Shown here piece after piece: positions 11,311 through 23,557 of a stretch of DNA of 64,000 nucleotides. The first letter of the stretch is position 1. Every line of letters begins with the position of its first letter. Source of the stretch: Pseudocercospora fijiensis CIRAD86 (lineage: Eukaryota; Ascomycota; Dothideomycetes; Mycosphaerellales; Mycosphaerellaceae); the NCBI RefSeq assembly GCF_000340215.1, contig NW_006921532.1:9701172-9765171 (forward strand), read 5' to 3'. Under the pieces are notes generated by a model. That model saw only the letters and a program-made list of their open reading frames with translations. It did no database searches and had not been told where the DNA came from. The position numbers were made by a program, and so were the translations under genes.

Positions 11311-14300
11311 ATGTCCTGTACGTTGTCGGACGCCTAAATGCGTAGCGCCGATATATATAAGCCCTACGCCTTCCGAGATCAAGTATACGTCTATAAAGTA
11401 TATCTATGCCGTGCGACTAGCCGCCGACTCGAGCGCCTATTTAATAAGGAGATTATCCCTCCTATACGCGACCTCTAGCAGTAGATAGACGATGCTATAA
11501 TAGATAAAGTAATAGAGGCATATAAGACGACCGAATATATACTACTTATGCATTTTAAATACTATACTACGAAGGCTATTAAGCCTATCCTATATGCTGC
11601 CGAAAGCCGTCGCTATATTAACCTTATAGCCGAGATTTATGCTATTATCTAGCAGAATACACCTACCTATTCCTATATAGCGCAGGTTAGTTAGCAATTT
11701 AGTTACTAGTATAGACAAGTAGCTGCCGGCGCACCTAGCGGCGATCTACCTAGTAGACTACTAAAGAAGAATACGCTAGCAGATCGTGTAGGGGAAGAGT
11801 CCGATAGTAAGTATAATAGCGACGGTATTAAGGGTATCGATTAGTAGCGCTATAATAGTCGATGCGGTAAGCGTAAGAAGGTTCGCTACTTCTAGAAGGG
11901 CAAGCGTCTCCTACGCTAGTGTAACAGCTATCGTACTACTAATGCCGCAAAGAAGAAGCGCAAGCGCGTTATAGATAATGTCGCAGAGTTACAATAGACA
12001 CCGTTAAAGCGAGGAGGTAGCCGCAGTAGCAGTAGTCGCCCTTCCTTAACGCCTTAGGCGTAGAATATACCTATCGTTATAAGATCGTCTCCTACACCGA
12101 GTTCTTTACTATAGCTAATACCTCCGTAGCTAACACCTCCGCAGCTAACAACTTAGTCTAGAGCTCGTACCGGAGACTCTATAAAGAAGCCTTAGCCTAC
12201 GCTATACTAATCTTCTATGCTACCGCCTCCTCGACTATTATAGAGCTCCTTATCGCAGCCTCTACGATTATCTAGCTTAGGTGCTGCCGGTCGTCGTCCT
12301 CGTAGTCGGTATAGCAGCGACGATCCTACGACGGCTTAGGTACGTATAACCTAGGTAGAGATCTCTCGATCGTACCGACCTCTTCGCCGCGCTAGTTAAT
12401 AGGTATTATAGACACCTAGTATTAACACTCTCCTTACTAGAGCTACAGAGCGTACGCAGAAAGACTTTACTTAAGGTAACTTTCCTAATAATAGCGACGC
12501 CCTAAGCAGTAACGCCTTACCTAGTATTAGCATTACTAGATTTAATAATCCTAATAATAGTAAGAAGCCTAACGATAGGACCTTCTTCTTTTATAATGTC
12601 TACGAAGTCCCTCGCTATATTAGTCGCTTATATATACCTCTTAGTCTGCCCTCGCGTAAGTGTAGTACCTGTTAATATTGCGCTAATAGATACGACCTAG
12701 ACGACCTTGCTATATATAAGTAGTGCATCGCTAACAAGCATAAGAGCTAGCGGTTTGATTTTCTTACTAATAGCAACGCCGAGCAACTAGAAGAGGAGCT
12801 TAAGACATGCTATTAAGGCTGCTATTCCTTAATAAAAGCTTAGCAGGAAGAGCATAACGCTTAATAGCAAGAGCGTCGCACTACACGTCTAGGTTATAAA
12901 GGTCGGCACTAGCGTATATAGCAGACGCGAGCAGTATACGATCGCGAGCGTTACTTCCTTAAGGATACGGAGCCCGACTTTGCTACGAATAACGACGATA
13001 GGCAAGACCCGACTACTACCTACCTTAATACCTAGCTAGCTCTTTCTAATACTGATTTTGAACTAGTCTAAGAGTTCTTTAAACAGCTCGACAATAAGAA
13101 GATTAAGTATTGTTAGAATAAGAATCTATATAATGAAGGCAATAGCTACTAAGGCAGAGGTTGTAAGGAGCGCTAGTTTAATATAGATCTCGATATGAAT
13201 CCGGAGTTACCTATATTCGGCATTTGTCGACGTTGCCGTTAGACTCGCGATTATAACAAGCCGTACATGTCGCCCGATCTTATATCCCGCGGTAATTGCA
13301 TAGATCCTAGACCGTAGCCTACTAACCCCGAGACTAGTAATGCCCTCCCCGAATTAACAATACTAGAGGAAATCCTTATTGCTCGCGTCTATATCTACGT
13401 CGAAATGCGACTTATTAAAGGAGCTTAGTAGCGATATAAGAATAATGTCGTTAATTTCCTTCGAGATATAGGCAAGGTATAGAAGGAATTGCCTTTAGTA
13501 CCTAAGAATGTCGAGACAGTTCTCTTACGGCCGGCCTAGGGCGATAAGGTAACTAAGCGCATATTCGTATGTAACTTCTCGGTTCGACGCTAGGCGGTCA
13601 AAGTGTAGCTTAAGCATCTAATTGCGAATTCTCCGGACTACGCAGGTATAACTATCGACTAAGAGCGCTTATTACAGCTCCCGGACAGTCAAGATAGTAA
13701 ATCTGTCCTTAATCGTATACATATCGAGGAGTATAAGGAGGGAGAGCTCCCGCCGCCGCCGCCGCTAGCATTAGCAGGCTCTTAGACTAGTGAATCCGGT
13801 ACTTAGGAAGATAAAGAAGAGGAGAATTTCGCCGACTATCCCGAGGAGTCCGCGCTGCCTTAAGCACATATCCTATAGGGCTAGCGAGAACAAATCTAGG
13901 AACTCCTAAATTAATAGGATAATAAGCGCCGCTAGCGTAATGCCTAGCTTTATAACTATGCCGCGAATTAGCGTCGTCGCCGATAGGACCTTTCGCAGAT
14001 AGACGCTAGTGCTAATAACGAGCCTAATGTCTAAACTTGGCTTACGCTTCCGCTATTCGATTAAGTACCGCTTAATAAATTTAATTAGACCGAGCGCCTT
14101 ATATTACGAGCGTTCCCTACCCTATATCTATAGGGTTAGGCTAACTACGTAGAGGCTCGATAGCGCGGTATAGCCTACGAGGACTATCTTAAGCATATAA
14201 TTAAGTAGGATAATAGAACAGGTCTACGCCGCTATCGTTTCGCTTCTTATCCCCGGTTCCGATATATTAGGTTAAATACTCTAATAAGAAAGCAGTCTCG

Positions 14301-17300
14301 GAAGAAGGCCGACTATGTAATGCAGTAGTACCCGGAGTATAACGAGATTATAGTAGAGGACCTTAAGGCCGCTCTTACTGCTAACGATAAAGAGTTACGC
14401 CGTCTTCTTGCTAATGTCGTACGCTATAGTAGCAGCCTTCGAGGAACCCGTACGTATTAGGTTGGCAAGACAAATAAGCTAGAGACTTGCGTTAAGGCTA
14501 TCGGATGTCTACGTCTGTTCCTTATATATAGTGCCGCCGACAATTATTAGCGGAGTCTCTAGCGATATATACTAGATCCTCCTTCTAGTAGGAACGAGCA
14601 TATACGAGTAAAGGCTAGTAGGGATAATGTTCGCGAGTATCCTACTATTGCTACCTACTACTTCTACCGTCGGTATGCATTTATTATATAGATAATTACG
14701 AAGAAGTTTAGCGTTACGGACTACTAGAATCGTTTCGAGTTCTAGGCTCGTAGCAGCTCGTACAATTATAGTGTTATCTAGCTAAAGGAACACTATCGTA
14801 ATAGCAAGATCGTTCTACCGCTACTAGAGACTAATCGCGAGGACCTACGCAACGATCTCGCCCAATTTTAGGCTAAGTACGTAACTGCTATTAATCCTGT
14901 CCCTCGACGTACTACTCCGGATCTAGGAGAACCGCTAGTATTATAGATAGGGTCTGCCGAGGTGCGGAACTCGCAATAGCATTTAATGATAAATATTAAT
15001 CGTATCTAGCGGCATAAGTGTAGTTATAAATACTGTTAGCGCAAGAACAAGGATACGGGCAATGTCTAGTACCGCTTCTATTACCCTCGTGCTAACTATC
15101 CGGACAACGCTATCGTTACGTATACCCTAAATCTACGCTACTAGATGTATAATAGTCCTCGAAATAATACTCGTATAACTAACTACAACCGCGCTATTTA
15201 GCTAGCATAGATAGCGAATAATAACATTACTATCTGCACTAACAAAGGTACTATTATTAACTACCTCGGCAAGTACTGTATAAAGCAAGAGAAGCGCAGC
15301 GATTCCCTACTTAATCTAGGGAAGAAGGTCCTCCCGAGGATTAATGCTAATCGTCCTATAGTGTCGTTTATCGCTAAGATACTTAATAAGTTGATTAGCG
15401 AGCGTAATATCTCTATATAGGAAGAGATGCATCTCCTACTTAACTTGCCTCTAGCTTAAGCATCTCGTACGATGCAGAACTTTAACTGCCGTAAGCTAGA
15501 GCATTAGTCTAAGGTTAAGCGGTATAATCCTACTACTAGCTAGATAGTTACTTAGGGCCAGTCGCCGCTGCTTAAGTATATGAATCGGTACGCTATCCCT
15601 AAGGAGAAATTCAACCGTTTAGATCTTCTCGCCTATCCGGATTTAACGCTGTTTCAATTCTTAACCGAGTAGGATTTTTCTACCTATAAGAAGCGGACAC
15701 GAGCTAAGTTACGAGTCGTTAATTAGTATCCGAAGTACAGTGCTGTTAAAGATAGCCCTAATAGTACCTATAAAGATTGGTATCGTACTAAGGTGCTACT
15801 TTATTATCTATTTAATACTATATACCCTAGGCTGCCTTATGTGTTTATAGAGGACGCCTAAACGTTATACGATATATAGCGCAGCGTATATACCTAGTGT
15901 GAGCTCTTTTATAACTACCCTTATAATTATATAGGCGTCAACCTTCTAAAGCCGACCGAAGACCCTTTCGAGGACGAGGTATTCGATCTAGAAGTAGAGC
16001 GACTAGAAGCTAAGTTGCTTACTCGTATACTTCTAGGTCGCAACCCTACTAAGATGCTCGAAGACCTTAATAACCTAGGCAACCGCTAAGTCGACATTAA
16101 GTACGATTGGACGGCTTACGTTAACAAGTACGGCCTCTCTGCTAATAATATTAAGAATTAGTAGAAGGACAAGCGAGGGAGCACTACACGCGGCGGCTAG
16201 CGAGTCGGTATACCTATAGACCTTAATTAGCGTATTAGTAGGCTATCCGATGCTTAGACATTATAGTACAATACGCTCGTCGATTATTAGCACTCCTAGA
16301 TTGCAAATATAGATACTCCTACATTCCTCCTTAATGTCGATAGCAAGGCTAGCGTCGGTAAGTCCTATATAATCGAAACCGTCTCGTTAAAGCTTAAAGC
16401 ATTAGCTAATAAATTTAACACTTCTAATGCTAGTTTCCCCGATCTTTAGATAGCCAACCCTATCGTTCGTCTTGCCCCTATAGGTATAGTAGCGAATAGT
16501 ATAAAGGGAAGCACTTTATATACGTTCTTCAAATTGCCGCTTAAGATAAAAGAATATATCCCTCTCGATAGTTAAGCTCTTACCGACTTCTAGGATCGAA
16601 TAGAATAGATTAAGTATATCATTATCGATAAGAAGTTAATACTTAACTTAACTATCCTTTACTAGATTAAACAACGCCTCCGTTAAGTCTCTCTTTAGGC
16701 GCCTTAGAGTTAGGGCCCTAATGCTATACTACCCTTCGGGGGTAGATGTATTACAATTGCTAGTAATTTCAATCAACTTCTCCCTATTAGAGGAAAGCCT
16801 CTTTTCTCGAAGCTCTCTAAGTTATATACACTAGAGGACATTGCTAGCTACAATGCCTATTAGCTTTTTAACTAGACTATCTAATTAAGCGTAATCTATC
16901 GGTAGCAAGGAGGTAATCTTGCATCTCTTACCTTCCGTTACGCGTTAGAAGGTCTACGTAACGCACTAGGTAGAGTTACAATCGATTACTAAGAGACTCT
17001 TTATAGTCGAGTAAAGACTACGCTTCCTTAGGCCGAGTAGGATTTATTTAAGCATGCGATCCGCCTATACCCGATAAAGAAGCAGGTTAATGCTTACAAC
17101 TAAGATATAATACGAGACAACCGCACCCCTATTAAGTTGTCTAATGCTAATTACACTAGTAGCTATAATGCAGCTAGAGCTAGTTACGAGAATAGTAGTA
17201 ACCTCTACGCTCGGCTGCCCGTCTGCCTTAGTGTACGTGTAATAGTTACGCAGAACCTTTAAACCGAAGGCGGCATTATTAATAGGAGCCTTAGTACGAT

Positions 17301-18810
17301 TCGGGACGTCGTTTAGGCACCTACAGGTCCTAATAACGACCCTCTCGACAAGCTCCCTATAGTTCTTCTTGTTTAGCTCGACAAGTATACTAGTAAGACG
17401 TTTAATAAGCTTTTTGATAAGGACGGCTCTCTTAGTATGCTACGCCGTATCGTACTAGTTATTCCTGTTCGGCGTGAATAGCTTTACAACTAACGATAGG
17501 ATGCTCGTTGCTTACGAACATAGTTTCCTTTAACTATTGCCTATACTATTACGATCTACAAGTCTTAAGGTATAACTCTCGACAAGGCTGTTCTCGATAT
17601 CTCTAGGAAGGACTTTACCCTAGGATTGACTTATGTCGGTGTCTTACGAGTACGTAGTCTAAGCGATATTATGTTTAAAGCGCCGTTTAATTTTTATAAC
17701 CGCTTTAAATCCGGCAAAGTTCCTAGAACCGTCGTTTCTCGGTACGCTAATATAGTTCGACGTCGAACATAGCGCTTATTGCCTAAAGGTATAGTATTGT
17801 CCTCTATACCTCCTCGTCTAGATGCCGCTATTGCTCGTAAAGGCGATCTTACCCTCTATACTAAGTAGTAGCGAGAGAGGCTCGATGCCTAGCGAGCTAG
17901 GTAGGTAGGCTAGGATAAGGCCCGTAGGAAGGTAGAGGCCTTATAGTACTTAAAGGATCTGTAGGCTATTACTCGTATAGAGTGGCTATAGGGTGTTCTA
18001 CGTACTAACCCTCGGTTGCCGTATAAGATTACTGCCCTTGCTTAGCGCTATACTAGTGCCCCCCTAGAGGCTTATAACTTCCGGCATCTACTAGCTAAGG
18101 GTACTATTAATGCTAACCTAGTACAAGGATGCATCGACTAGTTCGAGGCCTTATACCCGTAATATACTCTACTGCCCCTTTAGGTTAATATAGGGCTCTT
18201 ACAATTACAACTAACGCAGTTAACCTCTAGCCCTTCGCAATACCCGTTTCTAGCATATCCTCCGGCATCTACTCCTAGTAATAGGACCGATTTCTTTGCT
18301 CGTATTAATACTAATCGGAAGAAAGCGGCACAGACTCGCTAAACAATCAACCTTCTATATTCTAAGCAAGGTAACACCTCTAGCTCTCCGATACTAAGCT
18401 CTCTCCTATACGACTAGTATAACGATACTAACCTTCTTAATACTATTTAGCCTAGTAAGACTATTAGGTTTGGTGAATTCGCACTAAGATTCTATAACGC
18501 TCGCAAGAACTAGCATGTCGATCCTAAGCGACTTTAATAGGCTATCTAAGCGATCCCTCGAGTTACTATTAATTAGCGAGGCTAGATCCGCACCCTTATA
18601 CGATAGGCGGATTTCTAGGATAATAAGATGCTAGATAAGCAGGAGCTTTTAGATAAGTAGGAGACACTAGACGACTAGCAGCTAATAGATAAGTAGGAGG
18701 TAATACAAGATGCTAATAATAGGCCGGTTAAGATATATATAGCGATTAATAACTAGTTCTCTTGCTTCAATTTTTATTCGATTCCTTTTTAGTTATACTA
18801 CCCGCTATAA
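11311..18810 (+). pseudogene. Helitron Rep/PIF1-like helicase, one 2,499-codon frame killed by RIP
   Basis: From ATG 11311 to TAA 18808-18810 the same frame carries every domain, so no net indel has occurred; it is broken only by TAA/TAG codons. In order: a ~650-residue low-complexity N-terminal region; a DUF6570-like region from about 13150 ('LPELT.LEE.LIARV' at 13351); a Rep-like region (about 14060-15120); a Cys-rich segment near 15010-15080; a PIF1-type helicase (about 16230-17780). The H-x-H of the HUH endonuclease reads Tyr-Asn-Tyr at 14761-14769. Walker A at 16345-16365 has Ser for Gly but keeps G-K-S. The Walker B partner Glu is Lys near 16630. The C-terminal ~70 residues repeat L-D-K-Q. 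The true start may be upstream of 11311. Assignment of the family is firm; the N-terminal part is unassigned. Confidence 0.88.
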
Positions 18811-18823
18811 AGCTATAAGTAGA

Positions 18824-18863
18824 GACCGCGATTATAAGCGGCTTACCGCTTATAGTCGCGGTC
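18824..18863. other. Perfect-loop hairpin after the Helitron gene
   Basis: Two 18-nt arms (starting GACCGCGATTATAAGCGG) around a CTTA loop, with a single mismatch that is a C/T change. It starts 13 bp after the helicase stop codon. It could form an RNA 3' hairpin or a DNA cruciform; role not shown. Confidence 0.75.
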
Positions 18864-18901
18864 GCTTATAGCGCCTATATAGGTGGTTTAATGCCTCTTA
18901 A

Positions 18902-19048
18902 CAAGCCTATTTAGCCTGAGTTGCGCTATAGATACCAACGAGTTTTGTAATAAGCCTGTTTAGCCTAAGTTGCGCTGTAGATACTAACGAGTTTTGTAAC
19001 AAGCCTATTTAGCCTAAGTTGCGCTATAGATACTAACGAGTTTTATAA
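18902..19048. repeat. Tandem repeat, 3 units of 49 bp near the Helitron 3' end
   Basis: Units start at 18902, 18951 and 19000 and run CAAGCCTATTTAGCC...GAGTTTTGTAA. They differ only at a few C/T or G/A sites. They stop directly before the right inverted motif of the Helitron (19063-19094), so they are subterminal. Confidence 0.9.
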
Positions 19049-19667
19049 AGGCAGGTTTGACTTGTTATCCGCCGCTCGCCTCGGCTTCGCTCGGCCATCC
19101 TAACCTACACCGCGGGTCTACGGATACTTTATTAAAGTTTTAATTAAAGGTGCCTTAGGCTCGTAGTATAGGTAAGGTTGTATCCGCAGGTATAGTGTAC
19201 TAGTAACAATAGCAAGTAATATTAATAATAGCGGCGCTAGTCGTCTTAGCGCTAACTTTACCTTGCTTTCGATTTCCTTTATCGACTAATAATACACTCC
19301 GTAACACCGTTACTAATATAGCCGCGCCGGCCGTGTCGCCCTTTAGCGCAAGCGTAACGCCGTCGTTACTATTATTATTACTAACACTATTCGTCTACGC
19401 GCGCGCGCCGCCTCTATCGACCGCCTAGGCCTTAGGTCTTAATAGAATAAAGGAACAAGAGGGGGACTTAAATACTAGGAGAAGGGCCTTATAGGGCGCA
19501 TTAGTAAAGAGGTAGAGCCCTTAAAAGAGCATGCGATTAATTGATTAACGCGTCGTAGTGCGCCTAGTATAGTCTTATTGTCCTTTGTTACTAACAATTG
19601 CTTGTCTCTAATTAGTTAGCTAATAGCACCCCGGGGGTAGCATTATTCCTAGGCCTTTCTAGTAACA

Positions 19668-22600
19668 TTATAGGCCCTTAGCCTTCTTCTTGTTCTTTAC
19701 GCTAGTCTAATACTTATCTAACAACTCAGTTATATCTTTAAAAGAGTCTTCAGCTTCCTACGAGTCCTATTTAGGTAAATAGCCCTACTATCTTAGCAGG
19801 TACTCCTTCTTGCCTTGCCTAGTCCGGTGCTTTAGGATACGTTCTATAGACTATAGCTCTTTACTATTAGCTAAGACTTCTTCTAACTTAGTAGGCGCTT
19901 TATCGCCTTTACGCTAGTAGTATAGTTTAAGGAGGGATATATAGAAGGTGTTATAGATAGTATAATAGGGTAGAAGCTATAACTAGTAGGCCTATACGGA
20001 AGAGCCCTTAACTTCTCGAATGCGGAATAGGCTAATATATCTTAGTGCGAGCTTAGGCCTTGTTTTGCTATTAGGTAATAGGTGCTTGCGGATACGGAGG
20101 TTCTTAGTGCTTAGTATAACTATATCGCCTTGTTTGAAGGTTATTAGTATATAGCGCTTATCGTAGTAGGCCTTTTAGTACTCTTAAGCCCTTGTTAGCT
20201 TCTTAGCTATCTTAGCATAGATTTCTCGCATCTTCTAGACACGTTCTATTGCCGCTAGTGTTTCCGGTACTTAACGCGCTTCCCTTTCCTTACGCTCGGC
20301 CTCGAGCGATAGTAGGTCTTGTAGCATAGTAGCGTTCTAGCCTATTATAGCTATATATAGTAATACCTTAGTCGATAAGTAGACACTATTATTATATACG
20401 AATTTAGCTAGTTATAGGAGGTTGACCTAGTCGTTAAGGTTCTCGTTAATGTAACTACGTAGGTACTACTATAGGGTAGCATTCTGCCTCTCTGTTTAAC
20501 CGTTAGTCTATAAATAGAAGGCTATTAATAGCCGATGCTTTAGTCTTAGCTACAAGCAAATCTCGCTCTAATAGTAAGACGTTAGTGTCGATCTACGATC
20601 GGACACGATCCCCTTAGAGGTTCCCTAATAGGTATAGAAGATGTTAGTCTATAGCGCCTCTACTATATTAATAGCAGTCTAATCCTTGCGCGCCGGGATG
20701 TATCGAGCGCCTTTAGTAAATCGATCTACTATAACAAGGATAGTATTATACACATCCTTACTGCCCCTACGCTTAGCAGGAGGAAGGCCTATAATAAAGT
20801 CTATTATAAGCTTAGCAAATGGCTTCCTAGGAATAGGAAGTAAAGACAACTCGCCAAATAGTAAGTGCTTTAGTGCTTTAACTCGCTAGCATACTATATA
20901 GGTCTGTATATACTCCTTTATATACCGTTTACTATTTAGCTAGTAGTATGTGCGTAATAGTAGCTCGTGCGACCTCTCTATACTATAGTAACTAGCGAGC
21001 TTACTATTATAGTGCCTCTTTAAAAGCTCTTGTCTAATCGATTGTTTAGCGGGGATATAGTATCTGCCCTTAAACTTTAAATAACCTTTGTCGTCGATCG
21101 ACTAATTACTCTTACTAGATCGAGTCGTTCGCCTACTTATAAGCTTATTAATACGCTCGATAGCAAAGGCGTCCCTCTACTAAGCACGCAATAGCTTATC
21201 TATAAACGATTAACTATCCCTATTTGCAAGGTCATTTAATAGCACCCTTACTATTAAACGAGGTACGTATTATATACATCTAATAGCACTAGCAGCCGGA
21301 ACTACTACAACCTCTTCTATAGTGCTATCGCTATAGATAGCAATATCTTTAATCGAGTTATTATAGCTCGAGCGATCTACGTCCTTCTTAACGTGCACTA
21401 GAAGAACGACAACTCCGCTATAGTATTTATTGCCGCCGCGGGGTCCGGAAGTCCGCTTATCCTACGCTTGCTTATTAACAACACGGGCTATAGCAATCTT
21501 ATACTATAGGGTTAGAAACAATAAATTAATGTACTAAGTCTCGCTGTCGTAATTAGGTCGCCTCGATAGGCTATTAGTAGGGTTGCTTACGCCTAGCCGA
21601 TATAATATATTAAAATCGAACCCGGCGAGGTAGACGGCCTATCTAGCTTATCGACCTATAACCCTTATAACCTTAGTAATGCTACGTAGGTTGTTATAGT
21701 CTATATAGACCTGAATTGTGTACTAAGCACTATCGAGATAGTAGCGCTAATACTTAAAGGCCTCTACGATTGCTAAGAGCTCTTACTCGTAGGTCTTATA
21801 TCGACGTTCTATATCGATTATCTTTCGTAAAAAGAAGGCAATTAGGTGCTAGTAATAGTTATTATCTAATTGCTATAATATAATAGCCGATATAGCGAAC
21901 TGTAAAGCGTTAGTCTCAATTCGGATCTGCTTGCTTAGCACGAAATAGTATAACAAGGGGACATTAGTAAAGCGTTGCTTTAGGCCGTTAAAAGCGGCTT
22001 GTGCTCTATTAGTCTATTTAAACTCTCTAGTTGGGTTAGCCTTAGTTTTAGTGAGCTTAGTTAGGGGCATTATATGCCGTAAATAGCCCTTAATAAAGCG
22101 ACGATAGAAATTAGCGAAGCCGAGGAACGACTATAGTTCCTTAATTAACGTAGGAACAGGCCATTTAGTAATAGTTTTAATCCGATTAGGATTAGCCTTA
22201 ATACCCTTAGTTAATACGAGGAAGCTAAGGAAGGACACCTCCTTAGCAGCAAAGGTGCATTTAGAAGGTTTGCAATACAGTCTATAGGCTCGTAGGCGGT
22301 CGAGGACCTTACGTACTACGGCCTAGTGTTCTATAATATTAGGTAAATGTGTGTAAACTAGGATGTTATCTAGGTAAACTATACAGAGATAGTCTAATAG
22401 GCCTAAAAGGGCTCGATTAATGTAGGACTAGAATGTTATAGGGGCATTAGCTAGGCTAAATAGTATAACTAAGTATTCGAAATAGCTATAGCGAGTGCGA
22501 AAGGCTATCTTCTATTTATCGCCCTTGCGAATACAAATGCGGTAATAGGCGTCCTTAATGTCTAATATAGTGTAGTAGTAGGCACTAGAAAGGCGATCGA

Positions 22601-23557
22601 GGGTCTTATTAATAAGAGGAAGTAGATAGCGATCTTTGATAGTAACAGTATTAAGCCTACGATAATCGATATAGAGGCGTAGGCTACTATCCTTCTTTAG
22701 TACGAACAGGATAGGGGTACTAGTAGGGCTGTTACTATACCGTATCCGGCTATTAGCTAGGTTTTCCTCTAGGTACTTACGCAATATAGCAAGCTCTCGC
22801 TTACTAAGGTTGTAGAGGGGTCTAAAAGGGACCTCTTTGCCCTCTATAATATTAATCTTATAATCCGTCTCTTTAAATATAGGCAATGTCGATGCTAAGT
22901 AGTGTTTGAACACATTAATATAGGTCTCTCGGATAGGCTCTAGTATGCGAGCAAGCTAATTAGGATTATTAGGGGGTATAGGTTCATCGTTATTACTACC
23001 GAGCAAATCGGCAGTCGGATTAGCTAAGGCGGAGGCTAGTGTTAGGTTGCTAATAAACAGGACCCTAATATCGTTAGGGTACTCGCTAACATTAATGTAT
23101 TTAATATCCTCTTTCTTAGCGATTCTAAATCGCTACTTCTAAATGCCTAAGTCTATAGCTATAGCGTAGTACTTAAGAATAGGGTTGCTAATAATAATAG
23201 TAGCTCCTCTATATAGGTTGTCTATATCTACTACGTAGGTAGTAAAGTCTAGTAGGCGTTCATTTCCGAGGTCGTCCCTTAGAGCTATAGGAATATAGTA
23301 GGCTCTATAGGTTAAGTGCCGAGCGTTATTAAACTAAGTAAGGGTTAGTAGGTTAGTCTTCGGCAGTTGTCGAAGGTCTAATTGCTTAGCTAGGCGATAG
23401 CTAATAAGGGCACTAACTAAATTTCCTAGATCTAGTATAACCTTAGTTTAATAGGTAGTACCCTTCGTGTCCTATATAAGGTAGGAGCGTGTTATAGCTA
23501 GCACAATGTCGATAGTCTTACGCCGTATAAGGCTAACAGTTAGTGCGGCGCTTACTC
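19668..23557 (-). pseudogene. Inner B pol (protease-RT-RNase H-integrase-chromodomain)
   Basis: Minus-strand pol of the B family, starting in the -1 frame relative to gag at the A6 run (T6 on plus strand, 23558-23563). Protease about 23400-23450, RT about 22040-22915 including an uninterrupted 133-codon stretch (22913-22512), RNase H to about 21640, integrase core about 20420-20900, chromodomain about 19690-19870. The RT catalytic pair reads Asp-Asn (plus strand 22365-22370), so the second Asp is lost by a RIP-type TGA-to-TAA step. Many TAG/TAA stops. Not functional. Confidence 0.9.

Larger units (their letters stand above)
9171..19131 (+). mobile_element. Helitron with large Rep/helicase gene, nested in inner B
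   Basis: The B copy at 49530-49620 shows the empty site (minus strand ...GTTTTAA|TCAAAG...). In inner B the same sequence is broken between 9170 and about 19132, with no target duplication, as expected of Helitrons at A|T. The element starts TCCGAGCG, a Helitron-like TC start in the same orientation as its gene. Its right end is near GGATACTTTA; a standard CTRR end is not clear. The two ends share inverted motifs (13 bp: 9172-9184 with 19082-19094; 19 bp: 9259-9277 with 19063-19081). RIP has hit it heavily. The single large protein carries DUF6570-like, Rep-like and PIF1-like helicase regions. Confidence 0.88.

Noticed and set aside
9171..19131. Reading the 10-kb insert as a TIR DNA transposon
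   Set aside because: Inverted motifs exist, but there is no target duplication and the gene is of Rep/PIF1 helicase type.
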